From assembly GCA_964016985.1 (NCBI GenBank), contig OZ024831.1, positions 24,587,948 to 24,651,947 of the forward strand: DNA of 64,000 nt, written 5' to 3'. The stretch comes from Anodontia alba. Its lineage: Eukaryota > Mollusca > Bivalvia > Lucinida > Lucinidae. Shown here piece by piece: positions 52,971-63,123 of the stretch (the stretch's first letter is position 1; every line of letters starts with the position of its first letter). The notes beneath the pieces were generated by a model. That model had not been told where the DNA came from. It did not search any database and saw only the letters and a program-made list of their open reading frames with translations. Made by a program: the position numbers and the translations under genes.

Positions 52971-53249
52971 CATCACGAAAACATTTCTATATAATTTTAA
53001 CCTCCTTAAACCCCGTTTTTATATAGTAAAACTGGGGTTTACAGGGGTATACCCTATATTTCTTATTTTGCTAAAAATCATAGATTGTGGGTACTCGTTA
53101 GAACCGCCTCCCCGAGGCGGTTCTAACGAGTACCCACAATCTATGTTTTCAGCAGATGTATGAAAAAATATGAGAGCTTTAAATCTGAAAATTTTCAGTT
53201 TTTGGAGGGGAAATTTTCCAGATATTTGAATAGGCGTGTTTTCGTAATG
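52971..53249 (-). mobile_element. family-A element A15
   Basis: CATCACGAAAACATTTC ... GGCGTGTTTTCGTAATG. Tip ACCGCCTCCCCGAGGCGGT; arms near perfect. Confidence 0.92.
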
Positions 53250-53479
53250 GATACTTTGACCCTGTTGGTTATTATATATTTGTCACAGATTATATGAGTA
53301 TTGTATTAATACTTAGCATGCTAAGTAAAACATTTCAGCAGATGACAATTTGAAATATTTTTTTTTCTTATTTTATTATATATTTCTTATATGTCAAAGC
53401 CTATTTTCTGGGAAAAAATAAATAAAATATCATAAATCTGTCGTCTGTTGTATTAGTCCAGAGTGTGGTAAAGGTTTCA

Positions 53480-54950
53480 TAACTTTTTATATATAAAAGT
53501 ACATTATGCAGGTATCATGTAGTATTGATACTTACAGTCAGTATCACGATACACTATCATCAAAAATGTCGTGATATATAGATGCATTGATGATATCACC
53601 TCAGATCTAATATATAATATAGTAGGGACTCTTGTACCCAACTTTTGCTAACCCTAGCATCGGAAAGATATGCTATTTATATTTAGATATAGGAAGAAAG
53701 CCTGGACATGTTTATATATAAATTAACTGTATAGCAGATATGCAAGCAATGCACTTTGCGAAAACTTGCACGTTTCTGTGGAGGCCTAGTTGATACTTAA
53801 CAAATTCTAAGTATACAAAACCATGTGTATTCAGGTTAAAATCGTAAAAAAGGAAAAAAATGTTCAAAACAGAAAGCAGAATGTTTATTTAAGTTTGCAC
53901 ATTTGCACACATGACGTCATTAGTGACATCACGGTTGTTTTCCGCATTTAAGGGAGAGTACCCGTTCTCCTGTCTGGCATCATTTTTTTTTTTTTTTTTT
54001 TGTTGTTGTTTAAATTTTGCATGCAAACTTTCAAATAAACGTTCTACCGTTTTCTATAGCTTTTTTTAGAAAGTATTCAGAAATGAATTAACACCAAAAA
54101 CAAAAATATGTTCAATTTTACGGCCAATATGACCGCTACAATAAACCTGAAAAGAAACGTTTGATTGCAAGTTTTATGATACCATTTTGAATGACACATT
54201 TTAAATTTTACCAGACATCTTTCGGGTGTTCTAGATTATGTTTTTTGAATAAAAATATTTGTACAGAAAACTGTATTGTAGTTACATAAGTCTTAAGTAT
54301 GTTGATTGGAATTTATTCGTGTCCACGATTTCAAAACCTTTGTTGACGAACTATACTGGCTGAGAATGTATGAAGACCATACATAATATTTGACGTAATT
54401 TCCGCAAATAAAAAAGGTCATCAAATTCCATAAAATACACACCGTTTTACAAAACGCGACAAGAATTTAATGCTAATTTACATTCAGTCATCAACTGCAC
54501 TGATTAATTTATCGCGAGTTGGGTGTATATACGGTTATTTTACCTGTGAGCATATAATAGAACTTAACAGTTGCTTGGCAAAACTCTAAACCAGTATCAT
54601 GCAAAAAATGCACGCGTTTCTCCAAAATGCAATTAGTTTCGCATTGCTATACAGCGGTTGTGTCTGAACCAATATCCTACCTTTATATATACAAAAAAAA
54701 AATAAATAAATGAAATAAATAAAATAGCCGTATATCTTTACGATGCCAGATTACTTTTTTTGCCAGATACAGGAATTGGGAAACCCTGCTAATAAGGAAA
54801 CAGTAAATACCCAGCCGTACGGTCCGATCAGAGACCTTATTTAAAATCTGTACAGACTGGACCATCATTGTCCTATAACAGCTTTTCCCATGGAGTGGTT
54901 CATTTGTATGTTTGCATTTTTCTAAAACTGAGACCATGTAAAGAATGTTT
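53480..54950. other. unassigned sequence
   Basis: About 1.5 kb with no recognised gene; a T run at 53983-54001. Open frames are short and unsupported. Confidence 0.4.
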
Positions 54951-55140
54951 ATCTAATGACGCCTATTTAAATATATTGAACATTTCACCACCAAAAGCAA
55001 AGTTTTCAGCTAAAAATTCTGATATTTTTAATATTTCTGCTCAAAACATACATTGTGGGTACTCGTGAGAACCGCTTCAGGTTTTTAACAGAAATAAAAA
55101 ATATAATGTTTACCCCTGTAAACCCCAGTACTATATATTA

Positions 55141-56623
55141 CTCAAAGTTTGATAGGGATCACGTTTTATGTATCAAATTTTGCAGTGCAAATGTACAAAT
55201 GCATGACAGAGTTTGCACTCCGTATATTGAATATTATCTTTAGGTGCAACTCAGTACTGACGACAGTGCACACTTTTCACAGTTTGCAAATGAACCCACG
55301 CATCCCCAAAATCTTGCGTAACACTGCATTCGAGCCAGAACATCAAAATTGTTACTTTTCATTTTCTAAGCGTGAAAAGGTTTTCATTTGGTTTCAGAAA
55401 CCCTTAAAAGCCTCGAGGACAATTCAGAAACCGTCTCAGTCCAAAAGAAATGAACCGTGGGGTTGGAATGTTAGAATCTGGCGTCTCTCAACGTCGTGTT
55501 GCTGGGATTCTGAATGTGTCACAGAGCGTGTTATTCCAAATATGGAATCGTCATCTACCCCACGGAAATCCTTCACACAGAAATGGTGGGGTTCGAGACA
55601 GGGCTACAACTCAACGTCAGGATCGGTTTTTGTTGATTCAATCTCGACGTCAACGGTTCCTGAACGCTACGCGCTTGAATAACGAGTTTAGAAACGGAAC
55701 TGGAGTACACATTTCTACACAAACAATTAGAAACAGTCTCCATTAGTTCGGACTTAGTGCCTGGAGACCCGTTGTACGTGTCCTGTTGACGCGCGGCATG
55801 TGCAAGACCGGTTAGACTTTGCCAGAACTCACGTTAGGTGAACAATTCGTGACTGGACACCAGTTCTTTTCACTGATGAGTCCAGATTTTGTTTAGACTT
55901 CACTGATAAACGTCAGTTGGTGTGGAGAATGTCAAAAGAGCGATTTCATTACTTGAATGTGGCAGAACATGATCGCTATGGCAAGGGTTCAGTTATGGTT
56001 TGGACAGGCATTAGCGTCAATGGATAAAAAACTGACCTGTATGTTGTTGAAAACGGAACGTTAACGGCAGTGAGGTACTGTAATGAGATTCTTGATCAGT
56101 TTGTGAGACCATTTGCCGGTGCTATCGGTCCGGACTTTATTCTGATGGACGATAATGCCCGTCCCCACCGAGCACACGTCACTGATGCCTATCTGTGACG
56201 CGAGACAATCGTGCGTATGGACTGGCCTGCTCGATCGAGCATGCGTGGGACATGCTTCAGCATACTGTTTCAGCCCGACCTGTGCAGCCAAGGACTTTAC
56301 AGAAGCTCAAGGATGCATTGATTGCTGAATGGAGACTCATTCCACAAAACCGGATACGGATTACGAGCATGCGCAGGCGATGTCGTGTTGTAACTGATGC
56401 CCGTGGACGTCATACGCGTTATTTGGGAAGTTTGTCTAAAAAAATTTAGAAATTTGTGAAAATTCAGTCGCCAAAAACCCTTAGTGTTACGGCACATTTT
56501 GGGGGTGCCCAGGTGTTTGCTGTTGCCACGCTTGAATACACTGACATTTGACGAAATGAATCAATGGAATTAATAAAAGACATGTTTTCTATCATTTTGT
56601 ATCAATTTTGGATTCAGATTTAT

Positions 56624-56655
<32 letters not shown>

Positions 56656-56693
56656 ACTTTTGCATTAAAAAGTGATCCTTATCAAACTTTGAG
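55141..56693 (+). mobile_element. Tc1-like DNA transposon, complete but inactive
   Basis: Terminal inverted repeats CTCAAAGTTTGATAGGGATC and GATCCTTATCAAACTTTGAG, flanked by the TA target duplication (55139-55140 and 56694-56695). 1,553 bp, the usual size for the family. Carries a broken transposase on the plus strand and an A run (56627-56654) before the right end. Confidence 0.95.
55450..56450 (+). pseudogene. Tc1-like transposase, broken
   Basis: The N-terminal 98 codons (55450-55746) are open and hold the paired helix-turn-helix DNA-binding region (MLESGVSQRRVAGILNVSQS). After a frame change the catalytic parts follow: FTDESRF (first Asp), MDDNARPHRAH (second Asp) and, in a further frame, DWPA...IEHAWDML (third acidic position). 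Stops or shifts near 55746, 55810, 56025 and 56197 separate them. Protein sequence is recognisable throughout, so decay is by small lesions. Confidence 0.92.
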
Positions 56694-56799
56694 TAGTATA
56701 TATAAAAGTTGGATTTAAGGGAATCAGAATTATTTAGGTATGTTTTCGTGATGTAATTTCCTTTGACCAAGGTAAATAATGGAATTAAAGCATTTGGCA

Positions 56800-57060
56800 A
56801 AGGAAGAAATTTGCAGTTTAAAAAAATTTCCAAATTGGCCATATTTTGCCTAATGTTTGGCATGGGAGCTGCAGTAGATGGCATTTTCATTTTCTGAGAA
56901 AGTAAGGTTATATATTTTACATATTTTAAGTAAATTAACTGGAAGGCAGACAATTCACTTAAAATGCAAAGTCCTATTTCGTATTTAAAATAATAATAAT
57001 AAACCGAATATCGTCTGCTATAATTTTCCTTAATACGGGCATGGTGCAACGTTGGCCTGC
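56800..57060. repeat. family-I remnant and 65-bp direct repeat
   Basis: AATAATAATAATAAACCGAA with ATATCGTCTGCTATAATTTT at 56988-57026; a near copy of the last 65 bases lies at 57729-57792. Confidence 0.65.
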
Positions 57061-57935
57061 ACGCCTATAGTTAACACGCATAAAACTCACCATTGTATCC
57101 TGCCCATGACTCTCAGCTGATCCGTGCCAAAGTTACCAATCTCGCGAATTGAAAACTGGCGAGAAACAGTTATTTTCTTAATATGGTTGTTTTTCTTTTC
57201 GTGAATCTTTAAAGGTGTTTTTTAAATGGCAATAAATGTACACTCATTATTTCAACAAATAATGCAAAAAAAAAAAAAAAAAAATGACGACTAATTTTGA
57301 ATGATTCACCTGGCGCTTTCATCTCAGTTCGTCAGAAGCATATCAGATACTAAAACTCAAAGCGTCTACTGATAATCGCAACGCAAGAGAACCAGTCGGA
57401 TTTTGACACTGTATTACTGAAATCATTTCCATACACATTTTTCTACGTTCATTTAACTTCAATTTCATTAATTGAAGCAACTGCAGAAATTCAAAAGCTA
57501 CATAAAGCGTTAAAAAATATAAATATTCTTGACTACTTCAATAATATTAGTCAACGTTAAAGAGACGCTCATTGGAAACGAACAGCTAATCAATGTACAT
57601 TCGGCAGGAATCGTAATAAAATATAAAGCCAGTTAAGTGTATTGTGATTCGTCTACATCGTTACAGATTGTGACCCTGTCCTGCATCAACGAAAACAATA
57701 CTTTTCGGTCCGTTTCTAGACAATACATGTCAAGTCCTCTTTTGTATGTAAAATAATAATAATAAACCAAATATCGTCTGCTATAATTTATAATATAATA
57801 ACTTAAGTGTTAAAATGTCCTCTTTACTCCCTTTAGATTGGTCACATGCGCAAAGATTCTTTGCCACATGAAGTATGACAGAAAGAAGGTAAAAACATGT
57901 TGAGATCATATTATTACCAAAAATATATATACTCG
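57061..57935. other. unassigned sequence
   Basis: A run at 57267-57284; otherwise only the direct repeat noted at 57729-57792. Confidence 0.4.
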
Positions 57936-57939
57936 TATG

Positions 57940-58165
57940 TCTACTTTTCACTCACTTCATGGGCGGCCAGCTTGGATATCGGAACGGAACGATTTTGGCA
58001 ATTCAGAATTTCCATTGTACCATATACCGCCCACTAAATTTCAGCTCAATCCAACTTATGGTTCTGGAGAAGATGTCGACAATGTGAAAAGCTAACGAAG
58101 GACGGACGGACGGACGACAGACAACAGGCCACAAAGCTCCACCTGAGCTAATGATATACATGTAT
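57940..58165 (-). repeat. family-L interspersed repeat
   Basis: ATTTCAGCTCAATCCAAC, GAAGGACGGACGGACGGACG and CCACCTGAGCTAATG; its inverse relative at 62775-62960 has TGAGCTCAGG...GTGAGCTA and GTCCGTCGTGC. Confidence 0.5.
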
Positions 58166-58396
58166 TTGGTTGGGTGAATCAAAACATTTAGCTAACGTTA
58201 TACATGTATTCGTTTTCTATGTTTTTCTTCAAAATCTAACCAGCCTGGGTGCCTTCTATGAGGAAAGTTACTATGAGAGTCACAGCCATCATAATAATTT
58301 CGAAAAGACAACTTGAAGGAACTTTATGTTCACATGACCCCTGCAGCTTTAGTCAGACATGCTACTGACTGTGGTATGGAACTGGCTCACATTATA

Positions 58397-58647
58397 TCGA
58401 GGGTTGAGTGCAAGACTGGCATAAGTCAGATGGTTGTTTTTCCCCAAACCTAATCTCCTCACCATGAAGGCGTTATGAAGATTACAACATTTCTTTCTGT
58501 AAACAATGAAAATTTAGGTGCCATTGCTCGTATGAGCAATGGCACCTAAATTTGCATTGTTTACAAAGGGGTCCAAGTTGCCCCTAAACAAGGGTTTCAA
58601 AAATATGTTTGAGTTACCATAGTCTTGCGCTCAACCCTCGATATGTT
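58397..58647. mobile_element. family-E MITE
   Basis: Inverted ends TATCGAGGGTTGAGTGCAAG / CTTGCGCTCAACCCTCGATA and a central palindrome AATTTAGGTGCCATTGCTC GTAT GAGCAATGGCACCTAAATT. About 250 bp, non-coding. Confidence 0.88.
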
Positions 58648-59011
58648 ATCTAATTGTAGGCTGACCAGGGACTGAACTATTTGCCAGCAGTTTCAGAAAC
58701 ATCAAGAAACAGTGAAATGGGATAGTTTCAACTATCAACCAAGTATTCGAAGGAGATAGTGTATTTGAACATTTAAAATAAATACGGTAAACCAATTTAC
58801 CTAATCAAGTAGTTTCCTCTAATACATATGTTATTGCTGTCCGTTTAACACTTCGAATAATAACTATTGCAGAGATTTCATTTTTTATTACGTCCCTGTT
58901 TCCATTTTGTTCAGCAATAATTTCTGCACATCTTTCAACACAATATGCTCCATATACAAGAACGACTCTGAGGTAGAATGTTTAAGTCTGTTGAAGCTAT
59001 CTTCTGGACGG

Positions 59012-59212
59012 TTAGTATATCAATATACACGCACATATATTGCGTGGTATCCTGCCATAGTTTTTGCAGTATCCCGCACCATTTGCATGGCAACCATTGT
59101 CCACACAACCCGCATATCCTCCATCATGACAAGCGCAGTAGGCAAGTAATGAGAATAGTAAGATCAATAACAATACAGTCCACATTCGCCTTATGCACAC
59201 TGACAAACTCAT
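59012..59212 (-). CDS. secreted six-cysteine defensin-like peptide, paralogue
   Basis: 66 residues, differing at 14 positions from the peptide at 9831-10031: nine of the changes are in the 27-residue signal peptide and five in the 39-residue mature part. All six mature cysteines and the CACILIY end are kept. An extra Cys at residue 26 lies at the probable cleavage region. The leader (13 bases after TATTTCAG, exon edge at 59225) is also conserved, as are about 350 bases of 3' flank (58665-59010). On the minus strand AATAAA occurs in that flank near 58880-58890. Upstream, a family-A element sits in the presumed intron. Function as a host-defence peptide is inferred from size, signal and cysteine pattern. 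Confidence 0.7.
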   Translation of the reverse strand: MSLSVCIRRMWTVLLLILLFSLLAYCACHDGGYAGCVDNGCHANGAGYCKNYGRIPRNICACILIY

Positions 59213-59225
59213 GGCTCCTCAAGGC

Positions 59226-59735
59226 CTGAAATACATATATACCCATAATTAAGGACCAGGGACACGCAGTCCGGGCAGTCAACATTGTTAACCTTGTTTG
59301 ACTACCCTTCGGAATAGTGATCTACTCTAAAAGAAATCAGCTTTGACTCCATTAAACCCCACTTTTATATAGTAAAACTGGAATTAACATGGGTATACAT
59401 TATTTTTGTCTTATTTCTGCTCAAAAACATAGAATGTTGGTACTCGTTAGAACCGCTTCGGCTTTTAGAACCGCATCGCCAAAGCGGTTCTAACGAGTAC
59501 CCACAATGTATGTTTTAGCAGGAATATGAAAAATATCAGAGTTTTTTTTATCTGGAAAGTTTCAGTTTTGGAGGTGAACTTTTGTATATATTTGAATAGG
59601 CATGTTTTCGTAATGTTTTGTAATAGAGCTTTCTCAGAACGAGACTGGTGTGCAGGAAAACGGACAGTAAATCACACAAGTTGTTTCCCTGTACAAGATG
59701 GTGGGAAATCCGTTCAGTGTATCTAGTTATTTTAA
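59226..59735 (-). other. presumed intron and upstream region of the paralogue
   Basis: Contains element A17. The block 59645-59735 matches 10240-10330 beside the other gene. The PLE-1/A18 nest begins immediately beyond (59748), so the promoter may be disturbed. Confidence 0.45.
59340..59615 (-). mobile_element. family-A element A17, left end lost
   Basis: Begins at CTTTGACTCCATTAAACC without the usual terminus; right end GGCATGTTTTCGTAATG is intact. The hairpin tip has an extra arm copy (GCTTCGGCTTTTAGAACCG). Confidence 0.88.
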
Positions 59736-60416
59736 TTGAACCATGCTCATTACGAAAACAAGCCTATTCAAATATACTGAAAATTGTACCACCAAACAAT
59801 GAAAATTTTCAAATAATATTTTTGATTTTTTTTTTTTTTTTTTTTTTTCATATTTCTGCTTAAAACATAGATTTTGCGTACCTGTTAGAACTGCCTCGGC
59901 GAGGCGGTTCTAAAGAGTACCCACAATCTATGTTTTTGAGCAGAAATGAGAAAATAATGTATACCCCAGTAAACCCCAGTTTTACTGTGTAAAAGATTCC
60001 CAGCCCACATTGATTTCAATAAATATCGGGAAACAATTGCCAGTGCTTTAAATGATTATTGTACGCGTTGGTGCAAACGAGAGCATGTTGAGTCTAATGC
60101 TTTAAATAATTGGAAATTAAAGATTTTTAAGATCATTGATGAACGTTTGTTATTTTACTCTAATAACCTTGATCTTCTCCCTCCTAAGCCTAAATTATCT
60201 TTTCGATATTTGAAACTAGGTATCCAAATATTTCATAGGAAGTATGTTTTGGCTCCAGCTGATAAAACTGTTAATAATGGTGTTGTTGTGTGACGACTTT
60301 ATTATATCAATACTCTAAAAAAAGAACTTGGTAGTACCAAAACATATGAACGGATTTCTACTGACGAGAGATCTATTGTCAATACCCATTCTATCGATAT
60401 TACTGCTAAGTTTGCA

Positions 60417-60638
60417 GTGAGTATTAAAGAAAAGCAAGACAGACTTCCTACGTTATACTGGTTACCGAAACTTCATAAACGACCTTATAAAGCACGTTTA
60501 ATTGCTAATTCTAGTTTTTGTACGACTACTGTTTTGTCCAAACTGCTAACTTCATGCCTTACTGCTGTTAAAAACATTGGATTAGATACTATGATACTGT
60601 TTACGAAAGGGACGGAATTAACTATTTTTGGTCAATGA
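60417..60638 (+). pseudogene. PLE-1 P6 upstream coding block
   Basis: 73 codons with KEKQDRLPTLYWLPKLHK and IANSSFCTTTVLSKLL, blocks that precede the reverse transcriptase palm in this family. A frameshift follows TELTIFGQ. Confidence 0.8.
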
Positions 60639-60792
60639 TGTTCTCAATAAATTTAAATCTAAAAACTTTCAGGCTTCTAAATTGTCTACATATAATTTTT
60701 CTACACTGTATACTACGTTACCTCATCATCTTATAAAAGATAAACTTATTGATTTAATTAACCGAACGTTTATTCGGGAGAAAACCTAATAT

Positions 60793-61776
60793 TTGGCTTG
60801 CAACGAAGAATGTGCTTTTTTCACTTCTGGTGTATATAATAATCGCAAATTATGGTCATGTCAAAAAGTCTGTGATGCCCTTGTTTATCTTTTGGATAAT
60901 ATTTTTATTAGATTTGGGACTAAACTTTATAGACAAACTATTGGTATTCCGATGGGAACTAATTGTACTCCTCTTGTTGCAGATTTGTTTCATTTTTGTT
61001 GTGAGAGAGATTTCATGAAGTCTCTCTCACGTGAAAATCAGGCTGACATTATTGAGGCTTTTAATTCAACTTCAAGATACCTTGACGATTTATTAAATAT
61101 TGACAACATTTATTTTGACCAAATGGTGGACCGGATATACCCTACAGAACTCCAATTAAATAGAGCAAATTCTTCCGATACCGAGGCACATTTTTTGGAT
61201 TTGAATCTATGTATATCTAATGGTACAGTTTTCACCAAAATTTATGATAAACAGGACGATTTTGATTTTGATATAGTCAATTTTCCTTTTCTGGATGGCG
61301 ATGTCCCCCGGCGTACCTCATATGGGGTATACATATCTCAACTTATAAGATTCGCCAGAGCTTCTTCAAATCTTAATGACTTTAACTATCGTAATAAGGC
61401 CCTTACTGCCAAACTTCTTAGGCAGGGCTATCGTTATTTTAAGCTTCGTAAGGCGTTTTCGAAATTTTATCGCAGACACAGTGCCTTGTTAGAAAAATAT
61501 AGCGTCAGTCTGAAAACAATTCTACAACAAGGTATATCGGAACCCGAATTTTACGGTGACTTAGTGTACAGATTTAGAAAAAATGTAGGTAAATCTAACT
61601 TTTCGGAGCAATTCAGAAAACTTATTAACCGTTATAAAAGAATTGGCTATAGCCTGGATATTATGCGGCAGACTGCATGCCTAGTTGTCAACCCAATCAT
61701 TGTTGATGGCTATGCTTCACTCTTTAATTGCACGACGGCGGTTCGGGCCTCAGACTCAATGACGACCTCTTCGTAA
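60793..61776 (+). CDS. Penelope-like reverse transcriptase (PLE-1 P6)
   Basis: 327 codons uninterrupted. Residues about 27-45 LVYLLDNIFIRFGTKLYR, 46-62 QTIGIPMGTNCTPLVAD, catalytic YLDDLLNID at about 96-104, FDFDIVNFPFLDGDVPRR, EPEFYGDLVYRFRKN and the conserved end RQTACLVVNPIIVDGYAS. The region upstream (60417-60790) with LPTLYWLPKLHKRPYKARLI is in the same element but separated by frame breaks, so the native protein would be longer. Compared with other copies Ala is Thr in GTNCTP. No endonuclease domain is seen in the window. Probably dead through its upstream lesions. Confidence 0.88.
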   Translation: MACNEECAFFTSGVYNNRKLWSCQKVCDALVYLLDNIFIRFGTKLYRQTIGIPMGTNCTPLVADLFHFCCERDFMKSLSRENQADIIEAFNSTSRYLDDLLNIDNIYFDQMVDRIYPTELQLNRANSSDTEAHFLDLNLCISNGTVFTKIYDKQDDFDFDIVNFPFLDGDVPRRTSYGVYISQLIRFARASSNLNDFNYRNKALTAKLLRQGYRYFKLRKAFSKFYRRHSALLEKYSVSLKTILQQGISEPEFYGDLVYRFRKNVGKSNFSEQFRKLINRYKRIGYSLDIMRQTACLVVNPIIVDGYASLFNCTTAVRASDSMTTSS

Positions 61777-61979
61777 AACTTTAACCAGTGGGTTGGGGCT
61801 TGACGATATGTCTTTGGCTTGGCCCGCCGTGGTTCAACTATTGGTTTTTATTTACTCTGGCATACAGTAGAATTAGCCATGAGTACTCGTCTTGGTTTAT
61901 TATAATGATTTGATTTTTATGTTTTCGCTTTGATGCATTGACTGAGTTGGGAGCCTTTATGCGAACCGAATTTTTATGT

Positions 61980-62359
61980 ATTTATGTATTAAGAGTAGCA
62001 TCGGGACCCAGGGTGAAGTTAGCTAGCTGTAAAAGTGCTTTAAACCCCCAGGTGGTTTGCTCTGCCGACCGTTCTAAGGCGGTGGTCCCGGTGTTAGTCT
62101 TACTCCTTGTTGCTTTGTGGTTTATTCTACGAGGCGATTTGTTGTATGTTTTTCCGTGTGTCATTTTGTTCTTGTGTTTTTCAGTCCTTTTAGTATTGCG
62201 ATTACCTCGCTTGGGGAAGAGAGAGCTAATCTTAGTGCTTTTCGTACGTTTGTTCGGTTTGTGTTTGTTTAGATTTGTCGGTTTCCTCTCCTCTTGGGGT
62301 CTGGGAAGGGCTGTGGTTTGTGATTGTGGCACTCCCTGGACTTTTCCTTTACCTTTTTT
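61980..62359 (+). other. PLE-1 3' tail, reference copy
   Basis: Phrases in order: GGGACCCAGGGTGAAG, CCGACCGTTCTAAGGCGG, GTGGTTTATTCTACGAGG, CTTGTGTTTTTCAGTCC, GCGATTACCTCGCTTGGG, CTTGGGGTCTGGGAAGG, GTGGCACTCCCTGGAC, CTTTACCTTTTT. Recurs as solo tails in both orientations. The 180-codon plus frame and its 142-codon complement are translated tail, not genes. Confidence 0.85.
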
Positions 62360-62774
62360 AAGGTGGTCAACATTATACAGGCATGTTTTTGTCATGATAA
62401 GAAGAGACAAATTAGCTGATACATTTATGCGGAATTTGGACCTTTTTAATATTCATACAAGTTCGTCAAATTGCAGTTAAACTTTGAACTCCAACATATC
62501 TTGTACACATTATGATAGTTTCTTAGCTCTAACCTATTTCTAATTCTCCTTGTTTACTCCATAAAGTGGTGTATTGGAGAATTTAACTTAACTACCTGAA
62601 TTATGAATACATGAAGAATAGAAACACAGGAAATGCAACGATTACGTTGCAGCCTTCGCGAGGCACCAAACGAAGGTGAGATGAGCAATAAATAATTTTC
62701 TTATGAATGACTTAAAATTCTCTGAAATAACTTAAACAAACGGTTTGCTTTTTTCTTATGTGTTGTTGTTTTCT

Positions 62775-62960
62775 GAGCTCAGGTAGCACGAAGTGCTCAA
62801 GGTGAGCTATTGTGATCGGTAAATGTCCGGCGTTCTTCGTGCGTCGTCCGCTATCATTCGTCCGTCGTGCGGTGTTAACAATTTGCTTTCAACGACAACT
62901 TCGTCCGTCGTGCGGTGTTAACAATTTGCTTTCAACGACAACTTCAACGACCTCCTATAC
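62775..62960 (+). repeat. family-L repeat with perfect 43-bp tandem duplication
   Basis: 62857-62899 and 62900-62942 are identical 43-base units beginning TTCGTCCGTCGTGCGG. Confidence 0.85.
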
Positions 62961-63123
62961 CCTTGAGCAAATTTCAATTACACTTCACAAGATAACATAT
63001 TGTCTGGTCGAAATTCCACGACGACATCTTAAAGAACTGTTTGTTCGTTGTTGTTGTTTTTTTTGTTTTTTTTGTTTTGTTTTTTGTTGCTGTTGTTTTT
63101 TTGTTTTTTTTTTGTTTTTTTAA

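Larger units (their letters stand above)
54957..56753 (+). mobile_element. family-A element A16, split by a Tc1-like transposon
   Basis: Left part 54957-55140 has lost its outer 13 bases and most of the right hairpin arm. Right part 56694-56753 resumes at TAGTATATATAAAAG and ends GGTATGTTTTCGTGATG. The insertion lies at a TA. Confidence 0.9.
59996..62359 (+). mobile_element. PLE-1 copy P6
   Basis: 5'-truncated at ATTCCCAGCCCACATTG, a point inside the N-terminal domain of P4. N-terminal remnants 60000-60640, reverse transcriptase 60793-61776, 3' region and tail to CTTTACCTTTTT at 62359. The best coding copy in the window. Confidence 0.92.
59748..62396 (+). mobile_element. family-A element A18, split by PLE-1
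   Basis: Left part 59748-59995 (CATTACGAAAACAAGCC to TGTGTAAAAG), right part 62360-62396 (AAGGTGGTCAACATTATAC to TTTTTGTCATG). About eight bases expected between (TGGGGTTT) are missing. Confidence 0.92.

Noticed and set aside
43899..53249. Regularly spaced palindromes suggesting a CRISPR-like or replication-origin array
   Set aside because: Units are 250-300 bp mobile elements in both orientations with unrelated sequence between them; spacing is irregular and the genome is eukaryotic.
54957..55250. Short frames across family-A elements that begin with or contain an RILNIS-like string
   Set aside because: They translate the left arm of family-A elements and recur wherever that arm does.
55149..55682. 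177-codon frame inside the Tc1-like element
   Set aside because: It is in another frame from the helix-turn-helix transposase region, which is the one with recognisable protein motifs.
61938..62480. 180-codon hydrophobic plus-strand frame and its 142-codon complement, with relatives at 11.4, 15.0, 16.8, 17.1 and 40.9 kb
   Set aside because: These repeat in every PLE-1 tail in different frames and are interrupted differently each time. The DNA, not the protein, is conserved, so it is a non-coding tail.
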